Origin: Streptomyces sp. VRA16 Mangrove soil
GTDB taxonomy: Bacteria > Actinomycetota > Actinomycetes > Streptomycetales > Streptomycetaceae
Direction: 5' to 3'
Assembly (NCBI RefSeq): GCF_017377775.1
Contig: NZ_JAFVLN010000002.1
Location: 496,001 to 560,000 of the forward strand
DNA: 64,000 nucleotides
The translations under genes and the position numbers were made by a program. Positions 1 to 9,298 of the stretch are shown here, in pieces (the first letter of the stretch is position 1; every line of letters starts with the position of its first letter). The notes below the pieces were generated by a model that was not told where the DNA came from, did no database searches, and saw only the letters and a program-made list of their open reading frames with translations.

Positions 1-170
1 ATTCTCAGGTCGCGGACAAGGCGCGAAACCCCTTGCTCCCGTCCCGCCACCCATCCGCCCACGCATCAACTAGGCAGCCGGCAAGGGGCTTTGAGGCCGG
101 TCGCGACGGCTCGGTGCGCCACGCCCCGGGGAGGGCGCGGCGCACCGCGCGATGGGGCCAGTGGCCCAGA
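1..170. other. Non-coding left edge
   Basis: No supported gene. It lies downstream of the minus-strand NCS1 transporter gene. A short dyad GGGCC-agt-GGCCC sits just after that gene's stop (about 155-167) and could help end its transcript. The long open frame running through here on the plus strand is an antisense shadow of the genes to the right. Confidence 0.5.
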
Positions 171-1676
171 TCACACCCGGGACCGTCCGGCCATCAGCGC
201 GAGGTAGACGATCAGGGACGCCCCGAGTCCCACGGCCCACCCGTAGTCGGCGAGCGGCTTCAGGAAGGGGATGATGCCGTCGACCGGGAAGGGGCCGGCC
301 TTGTTCCCCTTCGCGTCGAGCGTCGAGTACGAGCCCCCGACGGCCAGCACCCCGCCCACCGCGAACGCGGCGACGGCCCGCCAGTTCCAGCCGCCCGAGT
401 ACCAATAGCGGCCGCCCTCCACGTACAGGTCGGCGAGGTGCAGCACGGTGCGCCGCACGATCCAGTAGTCCGCGATCAGGATGCCGGCGACCGTGCCGAG
501 CAGTCCGCCGACGACACCGAGCCACGTGAAGATGTACAGCTCGGGCGTCGAGGTCAGCTTCCAGGGCATGACCAGGACACCGATGACGCCGGTGATGATC
601 GCGCCGGTGCGGAAATTGATGATCTTCGGGGCGAGGTTGGCGAGGTCGTAGGCGGGCGACACCACGTTGGCGGCGATGTTGACGCTGATCGTCGCGACGA
701 ACACCGTGATGAGCGCGAACAGCAGCCCGAAGACGTTGTCCGTCTTGCCGGCCAGCGCGACCGGGTCCCAGATCGCGACGCCATACACCTTCTCCGAACC
801 GGCCGTCACCAGCACCGACATCAGCGCGAACAGGGTCATCGTGGTGGGCAGCCCGAGGGCCTGGCCCCAGATCTGCGCCTTCTGACCCTTGCCGAAGCGG
901 GTGAAGTCGGGGATGTTCAGAGACAGCGTCGACCAGAACCCGATCATGCCCATGAGGCCGGGGAAGAAGACCTTCCAGAAGTCCGCGCCCCAGCCGACCT
1001 TCGACGGCTCGTGCAGCAGCGGCCCGAACCCGCCCGCCTTGTTCGCGATCCACACGAGCAGCACCACCGCGCCGACGAGCACGAACGGGGCCGCCCAGTT
1101 CTCGAAGCGGCGCAGGGTGTCCATGCCCCGGTAGATGATGGCGAGTTCGAGGACCCAGAAGACGACGAAGCAGAGCCACAGGGTCCACGGGTAGCCGCCG
1201 ATCGTCCCGGCGTCGGCCCAGCCTCCGAAGATCTTGCCCAGCAGGACGAAGATGCCCTGGCCGCCGATCCAGGTCTGGATCCCGAACCAGCAGCACGCCA
1301 CCGCCGCCCGCACCATGGCCGGCAGATTCGCCCCGCGCACCCCGAACGAGGCGCGGGCCAGGACAGGGAACGGGATGCCGTACTTCGGCCCCGCGTGACC
1401 GGTCAGCAGCATCGGCAGCAGCACGATCACGTTCGCGAGGGCGATGGTGAGCACCGCCTGCTTCCAGTCCATGCCGAGCGCCACCAGGCCGGAGGCGAGG
1501 GTCCAGGACGGGATGCAGTGGGCCATGCCGATCCACAGGGCCACGAAGTTGTACGTCGTCCAGCGCCGCTCGGCGAGCGGTACCGGCCGCAGGTCTTCAT
1601 TGGCGTACCGGCTGCCGGCCGGATAGGCGTCGGCGGCCAGATCCACCGCGGGCGGTGGCGGGGCTATGTCGGTCAT
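171..1676 (-). CDS. NCS1-family nucleobase/hydantoin:cation symporter
   Basis: A 501-residue polytopic membrane protein with about 12 hydrophobic segments. The N-terminal NEDLRPVPLAERRW stretch and the WFGIQTWIGGQ segment (residues 130-140, substrate-contact helix in the Mhp1 hydantoin transporter) mark it as nucleobase:cation symporter-1. The family imports uracil, allantoin, hydantoins or cytosine with Na+ or H+. It is the last gene of a seven-gene minus-strand cluster holding dihydropyrimidinase and beta-ureidopropionase, so the likely substrate is a pyrimidine or hydantoin; the exact substrate cannot be read from sequence. The ATG at 1676 has only a weak ribosome binding site, and about 100 bp separate it from the preceding gene. 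Confidence 0.93.
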   Translation of the reverse strand: MTDIAPPPPAVDLAADAYPAGSRYANEDLRPVPLAERRWTTYNFVALWIGMAHCIPSWTLASGLVALGMDWKQAVLTIALANVIVLLPMLLTGHAGPKYGIPFPVLARASFGVRGANLPAMVRAAVACCWFGIQTWIGGQGIFVLLGKIFGGWADAGTIGGYPWTLWLCFVVFWVLELAIIYRGMDTLRRFENWAAPFVLVGAVVLLVWIANKAGGFGPLLHEPSKVGWGADFWKVFFPGLMGMIGFWSTLSLNIPDFTRFGKGQKAQIWGQALGLPTTMTLFALMSVLVTAGSEKVYGVAIWDPVALAGKTDNVFGLLFALITVFVATISVNIAANVVSPAYDLANLAPKIINFRTGAIITGVIGVLVMPWKLTSTPELYIFTWLGVVGGLLGTVAGILIADYWIVRRTVLHLADLYVEGGRYWYSGGWNWRAVAAFAVGGVLAVGGSYSTLDAKGNKAGPFPVDGIIPFLKPLADYGWAVGLGASLIVYLALMAGRSRV

Positions 1677-1778
1677 GAGGCAGTCCGTTCTAGGGAGGGG
1701 AACGTGGGATTGCGGCCGTGCGGAAGCCGTGAACTGCCGTGCTGGGTCGTGCTGTTGTGGGGGTCCTTAAATCTCCTG

Positions 1779-2798
1779 TCATGCGTTCAGGGCCGGGATG
1801 ACGTCCTGCCCGTACACGTCGATGACCTTCTCCTTCGCGTCGTGCATCGCGTAGATCGCGAACTGGTCCACGCCCAACTCCCGCAGCGCGCGCAGCTTTT
1901 CGACGTGCGCGGAGACCGGGCCGATGAGACAGAAGCGGTCGACGATCTCGTCGGGGACGAAAGCCGTGTCCGGGTTGCCGGAGCGGCCGTGGTGCGCGTA
2001 GTCGTACCCCTCGCGCGCCTTGATGTACTCGGTCAGCTCGTCCGGCACCATCCCGGAGTGGGAGCCGTACTTGGAGACCAGGTCGGCGACGTGGTTGCCG
2101 ACCATGCCGCCGAACCAGCGGCACTGCTCACGGGCGTGGGCGAGCGCCTCGGGCGAGTCGTCGTCGGTCACGTACGCGGGAGCGGCGACGCAGATCTTCA
2201 CGTCCTGCGCCGTGCGGCCCGCGGCGACGGCCGCGTCCCGCACCGCCTTGACCATCCACTCGGTGAGGAACGGATCGGCGAGCTGGAGGATGAAGCCGTC
2301 GGCCTCCTCCCCGGTCATCTTCAGGGCCTTGGGGCCGTACGCGGCCATCCAGACGGGGAGTTCGGCACCCGCGCGCACCCACGGGAACCTGATGACGGTG
2401 CCGCCGAGGTCGGCCTCGTCGCCGCGGCCCAGCGCGCGGATCACCTTCATGGCGCCGCTGATCCGGGCGAGCGTGTTGGGTGTGCGGCCCGCGACGCGCA
2501 TCGCGGAGTCGCCGCGGCCGATGCCGCACACCGTGCGGTTGCCGTACATGTCGTTGAGCGTCGCGAACGTGGAGGCGGTGACCTCCCACGTCCGGGTGCC
2601 CGGGTTGGTCACCATCGGGCCGACGATCAGCCGCTGCGTCTCCGCGAGGATCCGGCTGTAGATGACGAACGGCTCCTGCCACAGCACGCACGAGTCGAAC
2701 GTCCACCCGTGGGTGAAGCCGACGCCCTCCGCCCGCTTCATCAGCTCCACGACCCCGGAGGCCGGCGGGTCGGTCTGCAGGACGAGTCCGAAGTCCAT
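1779..2798 (-). CDS. LLM-class F420-dependent oxidoreductase, TIGR03842-like
   Basis: A 339-residue TIM-barrel protein of the bacterial luciferase-like monooxygenase class. The N-terminus MDFGLVLQTDPPA and the segments MVTNPGTRTWEVTAS and CGIGRGDSA are typical of the F420-binding subgroup that accompanies hydantoinase genes in actinobacteria. The start ATG has a GAGGGA ribosome binding site 7 nt upstream. It lies between the dihydropyrimidinase and the transporter gene, only 41 bp from the former, so co-transcription is likely. An oxidation or reduction step on a ring ureide is an inference from context; the real substrate is unknown. Confidence 0.88.
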   Translation of the reverse strand: MDFGLVLQTDPPASGVVELMKRAEGVGFTHGWTFDSCVLWQEPFVIYSRILAETQRLIVGPMVTNPGTRTWEVTASTFATLNDMYGNRTVCGIGRGDSAMRVAGRTPNTLARISGAMKVIRALGRGDEADLGGTVIRFPWVRAGAELPVWMAAYGPKALKMTGEEADGFILQLADPFLTEWMVKAVRDAAVAAGRTAQDVKICVAAPAYVTDDDSPEALAHAREQCRWFGGMVGNHVADLVSKYGSHSGMVPDELTEYIKAREGYDYAHHGRSGNPDTAFVPDEIVDRFCLIGPVSAHVEKLRALRELGVDQFAIYAMHDAKEKVIDVYGQDVIPALNA

Positions 2799-2839
2799 GA
2801 TGCGATCCCTCGCTTGCTCAGATCAGGTTCGGTTCAGGG

Positions 2840-4246
2840 TCAGTTCAGGTACTGACAGGTGCCGCGCGGGGTGTACGTGCCGTGTCCGGCGCGCCCGGTG
2901 AACTCCCGGTCGGTGATGACGAGTTCGCCGCGCGAGAGCACGGACTCCACGCGGCCGGTCAGGCGCTTGCCCTCGTACGCGGAGTAGTCGACGTTCATGT
3001 GGTGGGTCTCGGCGCTCACCGTCTGCTCGGCGTGCGGGTCGTAGATGACGATGTCCGCGTCGGCGCCCGGGGCGATGGTGCCCTTCTTCGGGTACAGGCC
3101 GAACATCCGCGCCGGGGTGGCGCAGGCGATCTCGATCCAGCGGCGGCGCGTGATGTGCCCGTCGACGACCGCCTGGTGCAGCAGGTCCATCCGGTTCTCG
3201 ACACCCGGCATGCCGTTCGGGATCTTGGAGAAGTCGCCGCGGCCCAGTTCCTTCTGCCCGACGAAGCAGAACGGGCAGTGGTCGGTGGAGACGACCTGGA
3301 GGTCGTTGGTGCGCAGGCCGCGCCAGAGCGCCGCCTGGTGGTCCTTGGGCCGCAGCGGCGTCGAGCACACGTACTTGGCGCCCTCGAAGTCCGGCTCGGC
3401 GAGGTTGTCGGTGGACAGGAAGAGGTACTGCGGGCAGGTCTCGCCGAAGACCGGCAGGCCCTCGTCCCGGGCTCGCGCCAGCTCGGCGACCGCTTCCTGC
3501 GCCGAGACGTGGACGACGTACAGCGGGGCGCCGGCCACCTGGGCCAGCTTGATGGCGCGGTGCGTCGCCTCGGCTTCGAGCAGGGCCTTCCTGACCTCGC
3601 CGTGGTAGCGGGGGTCGGTCTCGCCGCGGGCGAGGGCCTGCTCGACGAGGACGTCGATCGCGATGCCGTTCTCGGCGTGCATCATGATCAGCCCGCCGTT
3701 CTCGCCGGCCCGCTGCATGGCGCGCAGGATCTGGCCGTCGTCCGAGTAGAAGACGCCCGGGTACGCCATGAACTGCTTGAAGGAGGTGACGCCCTCCCCC
3801 ACCAGCAGGTCCATCTCCTTCAGCGTGTCCTCGTTCACGTCGGAGACGATCATGTGGAAGCCGTAGTCGACGGCGCACCGGCCGTCCGCCTTGGCGTGCC
3901 AGGTGTCAAGGCCCTCGCGCAGGCTGTGGCCCACGCTCTGGATCGCGAAGTCGACGATCGTAGTGGTGCCGCCCCAGGCGGCGGCCCGCGTGCCCGTCTC
4001 GAAGGTGTCCGCGGCGAACGTGCCGCCGAACGGCATCTCCATGTGGGTGTGCGCGTCGACGCCGCCCGGGATGACGTACTTGTGTGACGCGTCGATGGTG
4101 CGCGCGTCCGTCCAGGACGCGGCGGTGTCGCTGCCACTGGCCGCGAGGGCCACGACGCGTCCGTCCTCGATGAGGACGTCGGCGTGCATCTCGTCGGCGG
4201 CGGTGACGACGAGACCGCCGCGGACGACGGTACGGACGGCGCTCAT
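2840..4246 (-). CDS. hydA: Dihydropyrimidinase / D-hydantoinase
   Basis: A 468-residue cyclic amidohydrolase that opens dihydropyrimidine or 5-substituted hydantoin rings to N-carbamoyl amino acids. All binuclear metal ligands are visible: HTH (His66, His68), the carboxylatable Lys157 in TSFKQFMAYPG, His190 in MMHAENG, His246 in VVHVSAQ and Asp322 in STDHCPF. The open frame extends upstream, but the ATG at 4246 is chosen because GGAGGA sits 5 nt before it and family similarity begins there (MSAVRTVVRGG). It is 22 bp downstream of the amidohydrolase gene that would process its product, so the two are probably in one transcript. Confidence 0.95.
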   Translation of the reverse strand: MSAVRTVVRGGLVVTAADEMHADVLIEDGRVVALAASGSDTAASWTDARTIDASHKYVIPGGVDAHTHMEMPFGGTFAADTFETGTRAAAWGGTTTIVDFAIQSVGHSLREGLDTWHAKADGRCAVDYGFHMIVSDVNEDTLKEMDLLVGEGVTSFKQFMAYPGVFYSDDGQILRAMQRAGENGGLIMMHAENGIAIDVLVEQALARGETDPRYHGEVRKALLEAEATHRAIKLAQVAGAPLYVVHVSAQEAVAELARARDEGLPVFGETCPQYLFLSTDNLAEPDFEGAKYVCSTPLRPKDHQAALWRGLRTNDLQVVSTDHCPFCFVGQKELGRGDFSKIPNGMPGVENRMDLLHQAVVDGHITRRRWIEIACATPARMFGLYPKKGTIAPGADADIVIYDPHAEQTVSAETHHMNVDYSAYEGKRLTGRVESVLSRGELVITDREFTGRAGHGTYTPRGTCQYLN

Positions 4247-4268
4247 GTTCTCCTCCAGAAGCAGCTGG

Positions 4269-5111
4269 TCAGGGGCGGGTGAGGGGCTCGTACGCCTGCG
4301 GGGCGCGGTCGCGGTAGAACTGCCAGCGGTCGCGGACCTCGCGCAGCTTGGCCAGGTCGAGGTCGCGGACGACGAGTTCGGGCGCCTTGTCGTCGGCGAC
4401 CTCGCCGACGAACCGGCCCTCGGGGTCCACGAAGTAGGACGTGCCGTAGAAGTCGTTGTCGCCGTACTCCTCAACACCGACCCGGTTGATGGCGCCGACG
4501 AAGTACTCGTTGGCGACGGCGGCGGCCGGCTGTTCCAGCTGCCAGAGGTAGCGGCTCAGGCCGCGGCTGGTGGCCGACGGGTTGAAGACGATCTGGGCGC
4601 CTTCGAGGCCGAGGGCGCGCCAGCCCTCGGGGAAGTGCCGGTCGTAGCAGATGTAGACGCCGATCTTGCCGACGGCGGTGTCGAAGACGGGCCAGCCGGA
4701 GTTGCCCGGGCGGAAGTAGAACTTCTCCCAGAACCCCTTCACCTGCGGGATGTGCGTCTTGCGGTACTTGCCGAGGTAACTGCCGTCGGCGTCGACGACG
4801 GCGGCGGTGTTGTAGAGGACGCCGGGCTGCTCCTCCTCGTACATGGGCAGGACGAGGACGATGTTGTGCTCGCGGGCCAGCTCCTGGAAGCGCTGGACGA
4901 TCGGTCCGTCCGGAATCGCTTCGGCGTACTCGTAGAAGGCCGGGTCCTGCACCTGGCAGAAGTACGGGCCGTAGAACAGCTCCTGGAAGCACAGGACCTG
5001 GGCGCCCTGGGCGGCGGCGTCACGAACGGCCTGTTCGTGCACCTTGATCATGGATTCCTTGTCGCCGGTCCATGCGGTCTGGAAGATCGCGGCACGGATC
5101 ACGGGGCTCAT
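4269..5111 (-). CDS. Beta-ureidopropionase-type carbon-nitrogen hydrolase (copy 1)
   Basis: A 280-residue nitrilase-superfamily enzyme with the complete catalytic triad: Glu44 in FQELFYGPYF, Lys118 in KYRKTHIPQ and Cys155 in VYICYDRHFPEGW. The KGFWEKFYFRPGN and NPSATSRGLS blocks match N-carbamoyl-beta-alanine amidohydrolases, which release CO2 and NH3 from ureidopropionate. The ATG at 5111 is preferred over an upstream in-frame start because GGAGG lies 5 nt before it. A clear paralogue of equal length (8299-9141) lies in the same cluster. The two could split carbamoyl-beta-alanine from other carbamoyl amino acids; this is inferred. Confidence 0.93.
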   Translation of the reverse strand: MSPVIRAAIFQTAWTGDKESMIKVHEQAVRDAAAQGAQVLCFQELFYGPYFCQVQDPAFYEYAEAIPDGPIVQRFQELAREHNIVLVLPMYEEEQPGVLYNTAAVVDADGSYLGKYRKTHIPQVKGFWEKFYFRPGNSGWPVFDTAVGKIGVYICYDRHFPEGWRALGLEGAQIVFNPSATSRGLSRYLWQLEQPAAAVANEYFVGAINRVGVEEYGDNDFYGTSYFVDPEGRFVGEVADDKAPELVVRDLDLAKLREVRDRWQFYRDRAPQAYEPLTRP

Positions 5112-5222
5112 CTGGACCTCCGGACGGTCGAGGTGCTCGGTGTGCCCACGACGATAGGAATCCCGGCGGCCCGCGCCGAGTTGCACCGTGTCACGTCCGC
5201 GGCCGGACGGCGTTGCACCGTG

Positions 5223-6788
5223 TCACGCTCCCTGTGCGTCGTGCGCGAGCAGCGCGATGTGCACGGACGCGGCCTGCTCGAAGTCGTCGAGGTCGATGCC
5301 GAGCAGCGACTCGATGGCTTCGAGGCGGCGGTAGAGGGCGGGCCGGCTCATGTGGTGCAGCTGGGCGGTACGGGACTTGTTGCGGCCGGTGGCGAGGTAG
5401 GTGCGCAGCACCGGGAGCAGCCCGTCGGCGTCGTCGGCGTACAGCAGGCCGTCCAACTCCCTCTCGGCGAAGGAGAGTACGCGCGGGTCGTCGCGGAGCA
5501 GCCGCATCAGTCCGCGCAGCCGTACGTCGCCGAGCCGGACCACGGACGGCAGCGGCACGTCGGGCGGTGAGCCGGTGACCGCGTCGGCCACGTGCAGCGC
5601 CTCCTGGAGCCCGTCCGGCACCTCGTCCCAGGCCGTGCAGGCGGGCCCGGCGGCGACCACGGAGGGTTCGCCGGTCTCGGCGCGCAGCCGGGCCGCGAAG
5701 TGCGCGGCGAGCGGCTCGGCGGCCTGGTCGCGGGCGAGGCTGAGCAGTACCGCGGTGGCGCCGTCGGCGAGTTCGGCCACGAGCGCCGGAAGGCCCAACA
5801 GGCGCAGGACGAGGTCGAGTTGGGCGGCGTCGCCGTCGCGGACGACGAGCGGGACGAAGGTGCGGCGGTTGACGGGGAGGCCCGCCGCCCGGGCGCGGGG
5901 CAGGAGTTGGCGGGCCGGTGCGGTGCCCGAGACCAGATCGGCGAGCAGGCACTGCGCCGACTGCTCCTCCCAGCTCGTGGCCCCGGCGCCGGCGAGCATG
6001 CGGTGCAGGACGAGGGCCTCGGCGGCGCGGTCGGCGAGGAGGCGGCCCGAGGCGCCGTCGCCGCGGTAGCCGCACAGTGCGACGGAGCCCCAGCGTTCGC
6101 CGCGCCCGCCGAGGTCGGCGCGGAGCCAGCCTTCGCCGTCGACTCCCCCTGGCTGCCGGGCGATCCGGTCCCAGTCGCGCAGGACGTCGTCGACGGCGGA
6201 CCGCTCGCCCGCGGTGGCGAGGACCCGGTGGGCGAGGTTGGTGACGACCACCGGGCAGCCGCTGTGCGCGGCGACCTCGTCGAGCAGCGCCTGCAGCGGG
6301 GCGCCCGCCGTGATCAGTGCGGTGAGCGCGGTGCGGATGCCCTCGGAGAGGCTGACGGCCGCGAACTTCCGGCGGACCAGACGGGACTGGACCTCCTCGG
6401 TGAGTTCGGCGAACGGGAACGGGCGGTGCAGCACCACCATGGGCAGGCCGTAGCGCTCGGCGGCCCTGCGCATGTCCTCCGGCGGGGCCGGGAACGCGCG
6501 GCCCAGACCGAGGACGAGCGCGGCGGCCTCCGCGCGGTGCAGCGACTTGATGTACTCGGTCCGGGTGTGGGCGTCGCCAGCGAGGAGGACGCCCGTGGTG
6601 AGGATCATCTCGCCGCCGCTGAGCATGACGCCGACGTCGGCCGCCTCCGCGACGTGCACCCAGCGGACGGGGCGGTCGAGGTGGTGCGCCGCCGCGACCA
6701 CCTCGGGTTCGCCTGCCGCGATGCGTTCCAGGGCGAGTATCTGTCGGATGGACAGGGCGTGTTCGGTGCCGGGTGCGGTGGTCGGCAT
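5223..6788 (-). CDS. PucR-family transcriptional regulator
   Basis: A 521-residue regulator with the PucR layout. An N-terminal ligand domain (ALSIRQILALERIAAGEPEV, with GGEMILTTGVLL) is followed by a middle GGDEF-like/CdaR-type region and a C-terminal helix-turn-helix (RTAQLHHMSRPALYRRLEAI, about residues 472-492). PucR proteins control purine and pyrimidine ureide catabolism. This one sits between the amidohydrolase and aminotransferase genes on the same strand, so it is the obvious local regulator. The ATG has GGGAGG 4 nt upstream. About 110 bp separate it from the next gene, so a separate promoter is possible. Confidence 0.93.
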   Translation of the reverse strand: MPTTAPGTEHALSIRQILALERIAAGEPEVVAAAHHLDRPVRWVHVAEAADVGVMLSGGEMILTTGVLLAGDAHTRTEYIKSLHRAEAAALVLGLGRAFPAPPEDMRRAAERYGLPMVVLHRPFPFAELTEEVQSRLVRRKFAAVSLSEGIRTALTALITAGAPLQALLDEVAAHSGCPVVVTNLAHRVLATAGERSAVDDVLRDWDRIARQPGGVDGEGWLRADLGGRGERWGSVALCGYRGDGASGRLLADRAAEALVLHRMLAGAGATSWEEQSAQCLLADLVSGTAPARQLLPRARAAGLPVNRRTFVPLVVRDGDAAQLDLVLRLLGLPALVAELADGATAVLLSLARDQAAEPLAAHFAARLRAETGEPSVVAAGPACTAWDEVPDGLQEALHVADAVTGSPPDVPLPSVVRLGDVRLRGLMRLLRDDPRVLSFAERELDGLLYADDADGLLPVLRTYLATGRNKSRTAQLHHMSRPALYRRLEAIESLLGIDLDDFEQAASVHIALLAHDAQGA

Positions 6789-6932
6789 CGGGCCTCCCTC
6801 GGTGCGGAGTGGCGCCGTGGGGCGCGTGGTTCATCGGCCGTGTGCCGGTTCGTCGTGGCCGGCCGCGCCCGCGCGGCGCAGCCGCACATGGACACGGTCC
6901 CGCGCCCCTGACGGAGCGCATCCGTCCTGCCC

Positions 6933-8207
6933 CTACGAAGCGGTCCTCAGCGCCCTCTCCAGGATCCCCGCGCCCTCCTCCGCCTCCGCCACCGTCAGCG
7001 AGAGCGGTGGGGCGATCCTGAGGACGCTCGTGTCGTGGCCGCCGCCCTTGCCGATCAGGAGGCCCTGCTCGCGGCACGCCTCCAGGACGGCGCCCGCGAC
7101 CGTGCGCGCCGGGTCGTCCAGTTCGACGCCGATCATCAGGCCCCGGCCGCGCACTTCCCGTACGACGGGCGTGGTCGCCGCGATGGCGCGCAGCCGCTCG
7201 ATGAGGAGGCCGCCGACCCGGCGGGCGTTGCCCTGGAGGTCGTGCTCCAGGAGGTACGAGAGGTTGGCGAGGCCCGCGGCCATGGTGACCGGGGAGCCGC
7301 CGAACGTCGAGATGGAGTGGGAGTCGAGGCAGTTCATGACGTCGGCGCGGGCGACGACGCCGCCGATCGACATGCCGTTGCCGATCCCCTTGGCGAAGGT
7401 CAGCAGGTCGGGCGGCCCGGACTGACCGTGGGCCTGCCAGCCCCAGAAGTGGTCGCCGGTGCGGCCCCAGCCGGTCTGCACCTCGTCCGAGATCCACAGG
7501 ATCCCCCGCTCACGCAGGACCTCTCGGAACCGGGCGTACAGGCCGTCGGGCGGCGAGGTGAAGCCGCCCACGCCCTGGATCGGCTCGGCGATCAGCGCCG
7601 CCACGTCGCCGCGGGTCTGGCCGAGCATGTCGCGCAGATCGGCGACGCAGGCGTCGGTGAACTCGGCGTCGGACAGCTCCGCGTACGGGCCGCGGCCGCG
7701 GACGCCCCCGTGGACGTAGAGCGTCTGGAGCGGGGACAGGCTGGTCGGCGACCAGCCCTGGTTGCCGGTGATGCCGACCGCGGAGAAGGAACGGCCGTGG
7801 TAGCTGTTGCGCATCGCCAGGATCTGGTTCGAGCGGCGGTACGCGGTGGCGAGGAGCAGCGCCGTGTCGTTGGCCTCGGTACCGGAGGTGGTGAAGAAGA
7901 CGCGGGCGTCGGGGATGCCGGACAACTTCGCGACGCGCTCGGCGAGTTCGATCATCGGGCGGTTGAGGTACAGGGTCGAGGAGTGGATGATCCGCGACGC
8001 CTGCTCGCTCACCGCCGTCGTGACCTCCGGCAGGGCGTGCGCGGTCATCGTGGTGAGGATGCCGCCGAAGAAGTCGAGGTACCGACGGCCGTCGGCGTCC
8101 CAGACGTGGCGGCCCTCGCCGTGCGTCAGCTCGATCGGGTCGGCGTAGTACAGGGCCAGCCAGTCGGGGAGAACGGCGGTGTGGCGGGCGTGCAGGGGGG
8201 AGTTCAC
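6933..8207 (-). CDS. Class III PLP-dependent aminotransferase
   Basis: A fold-type I, class III aminotransferase of 424 residues. Visible features are FFTTSGTEANDTALL (phosphate-binding region), NSYHGRS, WISDEVQTGWGRTG (PLP ring Asp) and LLTFAKGIGNG with the Schiff-base lysine. Class III enzymes act on omega-amino groups; after dihydropyrimidinase and ureidopropionase the natural substrate would be beta-alanine or beta-aminoisobutyrate, giving a semialdehyde. The GTG at 8207 is chosen because AAGGGA lies 10 nt upstream; a GTG at 8240 has no such site. The pathway assignment comes from neighbours and the chemistry from the family. Confidence 0.9.
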   Translation of the reverse strand: MNSPLHARHTAVLPDWLALYYADPIELTHGEGRHVWDADGRRYLDFFGGILTTMTAHALPEVTTAVSEQASRIIHSSTLYLNRPMIELAERVAKLSGIPDARVFFTTSGTEANDTALLLATAYRRSNQILAMRNSYHGRSFSAVGITGNQGWSPTSLSPLQTLYVHGGVRGRGPYAELSDAEFTDACVADLRDMLGQTRGDVAALIAEPIQGVGGFTSPPDGLYARFREVLRERGILWISDEVQTGWGRTGDHFWGWQAHGQSGPPDLLTFAKGIGNGMSIGGVVARADVMNCLDSHSISTFGGSPVTMAAGLANLSYLLEHDLQGNARRVGGLLIERLRAIAATTPVVREVRGRGLMIGVELDDPARTVAGAVLEACREQGLLIGKGGGHDTSVLRIAPPLSLTVAEAEEGAGILERALRTAS

Positions 8208-8298
8208 GGGTGCGGCATCCCTTCGTCGGTCGCGGCTCACAAAGGAAGGTTCGGTGCGCGGAAGGATCGGTGCGGGTGCGGTGCGGGGACGGCGCGGC

Positions 8299-9141
8299 TC
8301 AGGGCCGGACGAGGCCGTCGTACGCGTCGGGGCGGCGGTCCCGGTAGAACGCCCACTGCCGGCGCACCTCGTCGATGAGGCCGAAGTCCAGGTCCCTGAC
8401 GACGAGTTCCTCGGTCTTGTCGCTCGCCGCGTCCCCGACGAGCTGCCCGCGCGGGTCGACGAAGTACGAGGTGCCGTAGAAGTCGTTGTCGCCGTACTCC
8501 TCGGTGCCGACGCGGTTGATGGCGGCGACGAAGTACTCGTTGGCGACGGCGGCCGCGGGCTGCTCCAGCTGCCAGAGGTGGGCCGACAGGCCGCGCGAGG
8601 TCGCCGACGGGTTGTAGACGAGCTGCGCGCCGTTGAGCCCCAGCTGCCGCCAGCCCTCCGGGAAGTGCCGGTCGTAGCAGATGTAGACGCCGACGCGGCC
8701 GACGGCGGTCTCGAAGACCGGCCAGCCCAGGTTCCCCGGCTTGAAGTAGAACTTCTCCCAGAAGCCCTTGACCTGCGGGATGTGGTGCTTGCGGTACTTG
8801 CCGAGATAGCTGCCGTCGGCGTCGATCACGGCGGCCGTGTTGAAGTAGAACCCGGACTGCTCGACCTCGAAGACGGGGACGACGATCACCATGCCGGTCG
8901 CGCGGGCGAGCTCGCTCATCCGGGTCACGGTGGGCCCGTCCGGGACGGGTTCGGCCCAGCGGTAGTGCTCGTCCTCCTGGACCTGGCAGAAGTAGGGGGC
9001 GTTGAAGACTTCCTGGAAGCCGATGATCTTCGCACCCTGCCGGGCCGCCTCGCGGGCGTGCTCCTCGTGCTTGGCGATCATGGATTCGGTGTCGCCCGTC
9101 CAGGTGGCCTGGACGAGTGCGGCACGTACGACGTGGGCCAT
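8299..9141 (-). CDS. Beta-ureidopropionase-type carbon-nitrogen hydrolase (copy 2)
   Basis: A 280-residue nitrilase-superfamily amidohydrolase with Glu44 (FQEVFNAPYF), Lys118 (KYRKHHIPQ) and Cys155 (VYICYDRHFPEGW). It aligns without gaps to the copy at 4269-5111 and is identical over long blocks around the active site. Differences cluster near the N-terminus and the C-terminal 40 residues. It is the first gene of the minus-strand cluster, and its upstream region holds an 8-bp inverted repeat that may be the cluster operator. The family hydrolyses N-carbamoyl amino acids. The reason for keeping two copies is unknown. Confidence 0.93.
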   Translation of the reverse strand: MAHVVRAALVQATWTGDTESMIAKHEEHAREAARQGAKIIGFQEVFNAPYFCQVQEDEHYRWAEPVPDGPTVTRMSELARATGMVIVVPVFEVEQSGFYFNTAAVIDADGSYLGKYRKHHIPQVKGFWEKFYFKPGNLGWPVFETAVGRVGVYICYDRHFPEGWRQLGLNGAQLVYNPSATSRGLSAHLWQLEQPAAAVANEYFVAAINRVGTEEYGDNDFYGTSYFVDPRGQLVGDAASDKTEELVVRDLDFGLIDEVRRQWAFYRDRRPDAYDGLVRP

Positions 9142-9161
9142 GAGCCGCTCCTTTGCCTGAG

Positions 9162-9191
9162 CCTCTACGCCCGTAGACCGGGTCGTAGAGG
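9162..9191 (-). promoter_or_regulatory. Inverted repeat upstream of the ureide cluster
   Basis: CCTCTACG at 9162-9169 and its perfect complement CGTAGAGG at 9184-9191 are separated by 14 bp. The dyad lies 20-50 bp upstream of the first gene of the minus-strand catabolic cluster, a sensible place for an operator. The PucR protein of the cluster is the obvious candidate to bind it; no binding is shown by sequence alone. Confidence 0.4.
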
Positions 9192-9298
9192 GACGAACGT
9201 AAGCCCACCCGGAAGGCTTGCCAAGACCATCGTCGTTAACCCGCTGGATCGATCATGTTTCACACCCGAGCGGGTCATCACGGCGCGCCACGGACGGC

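Noticed and set aside
33..2855. A 940-residue open frame on the plus strand
   Set aside because: It is antisense to the transporter and LLM genes, is rich in Arg/His/Gly/Asp with no family motif, and arises from GC-rich codon bias.
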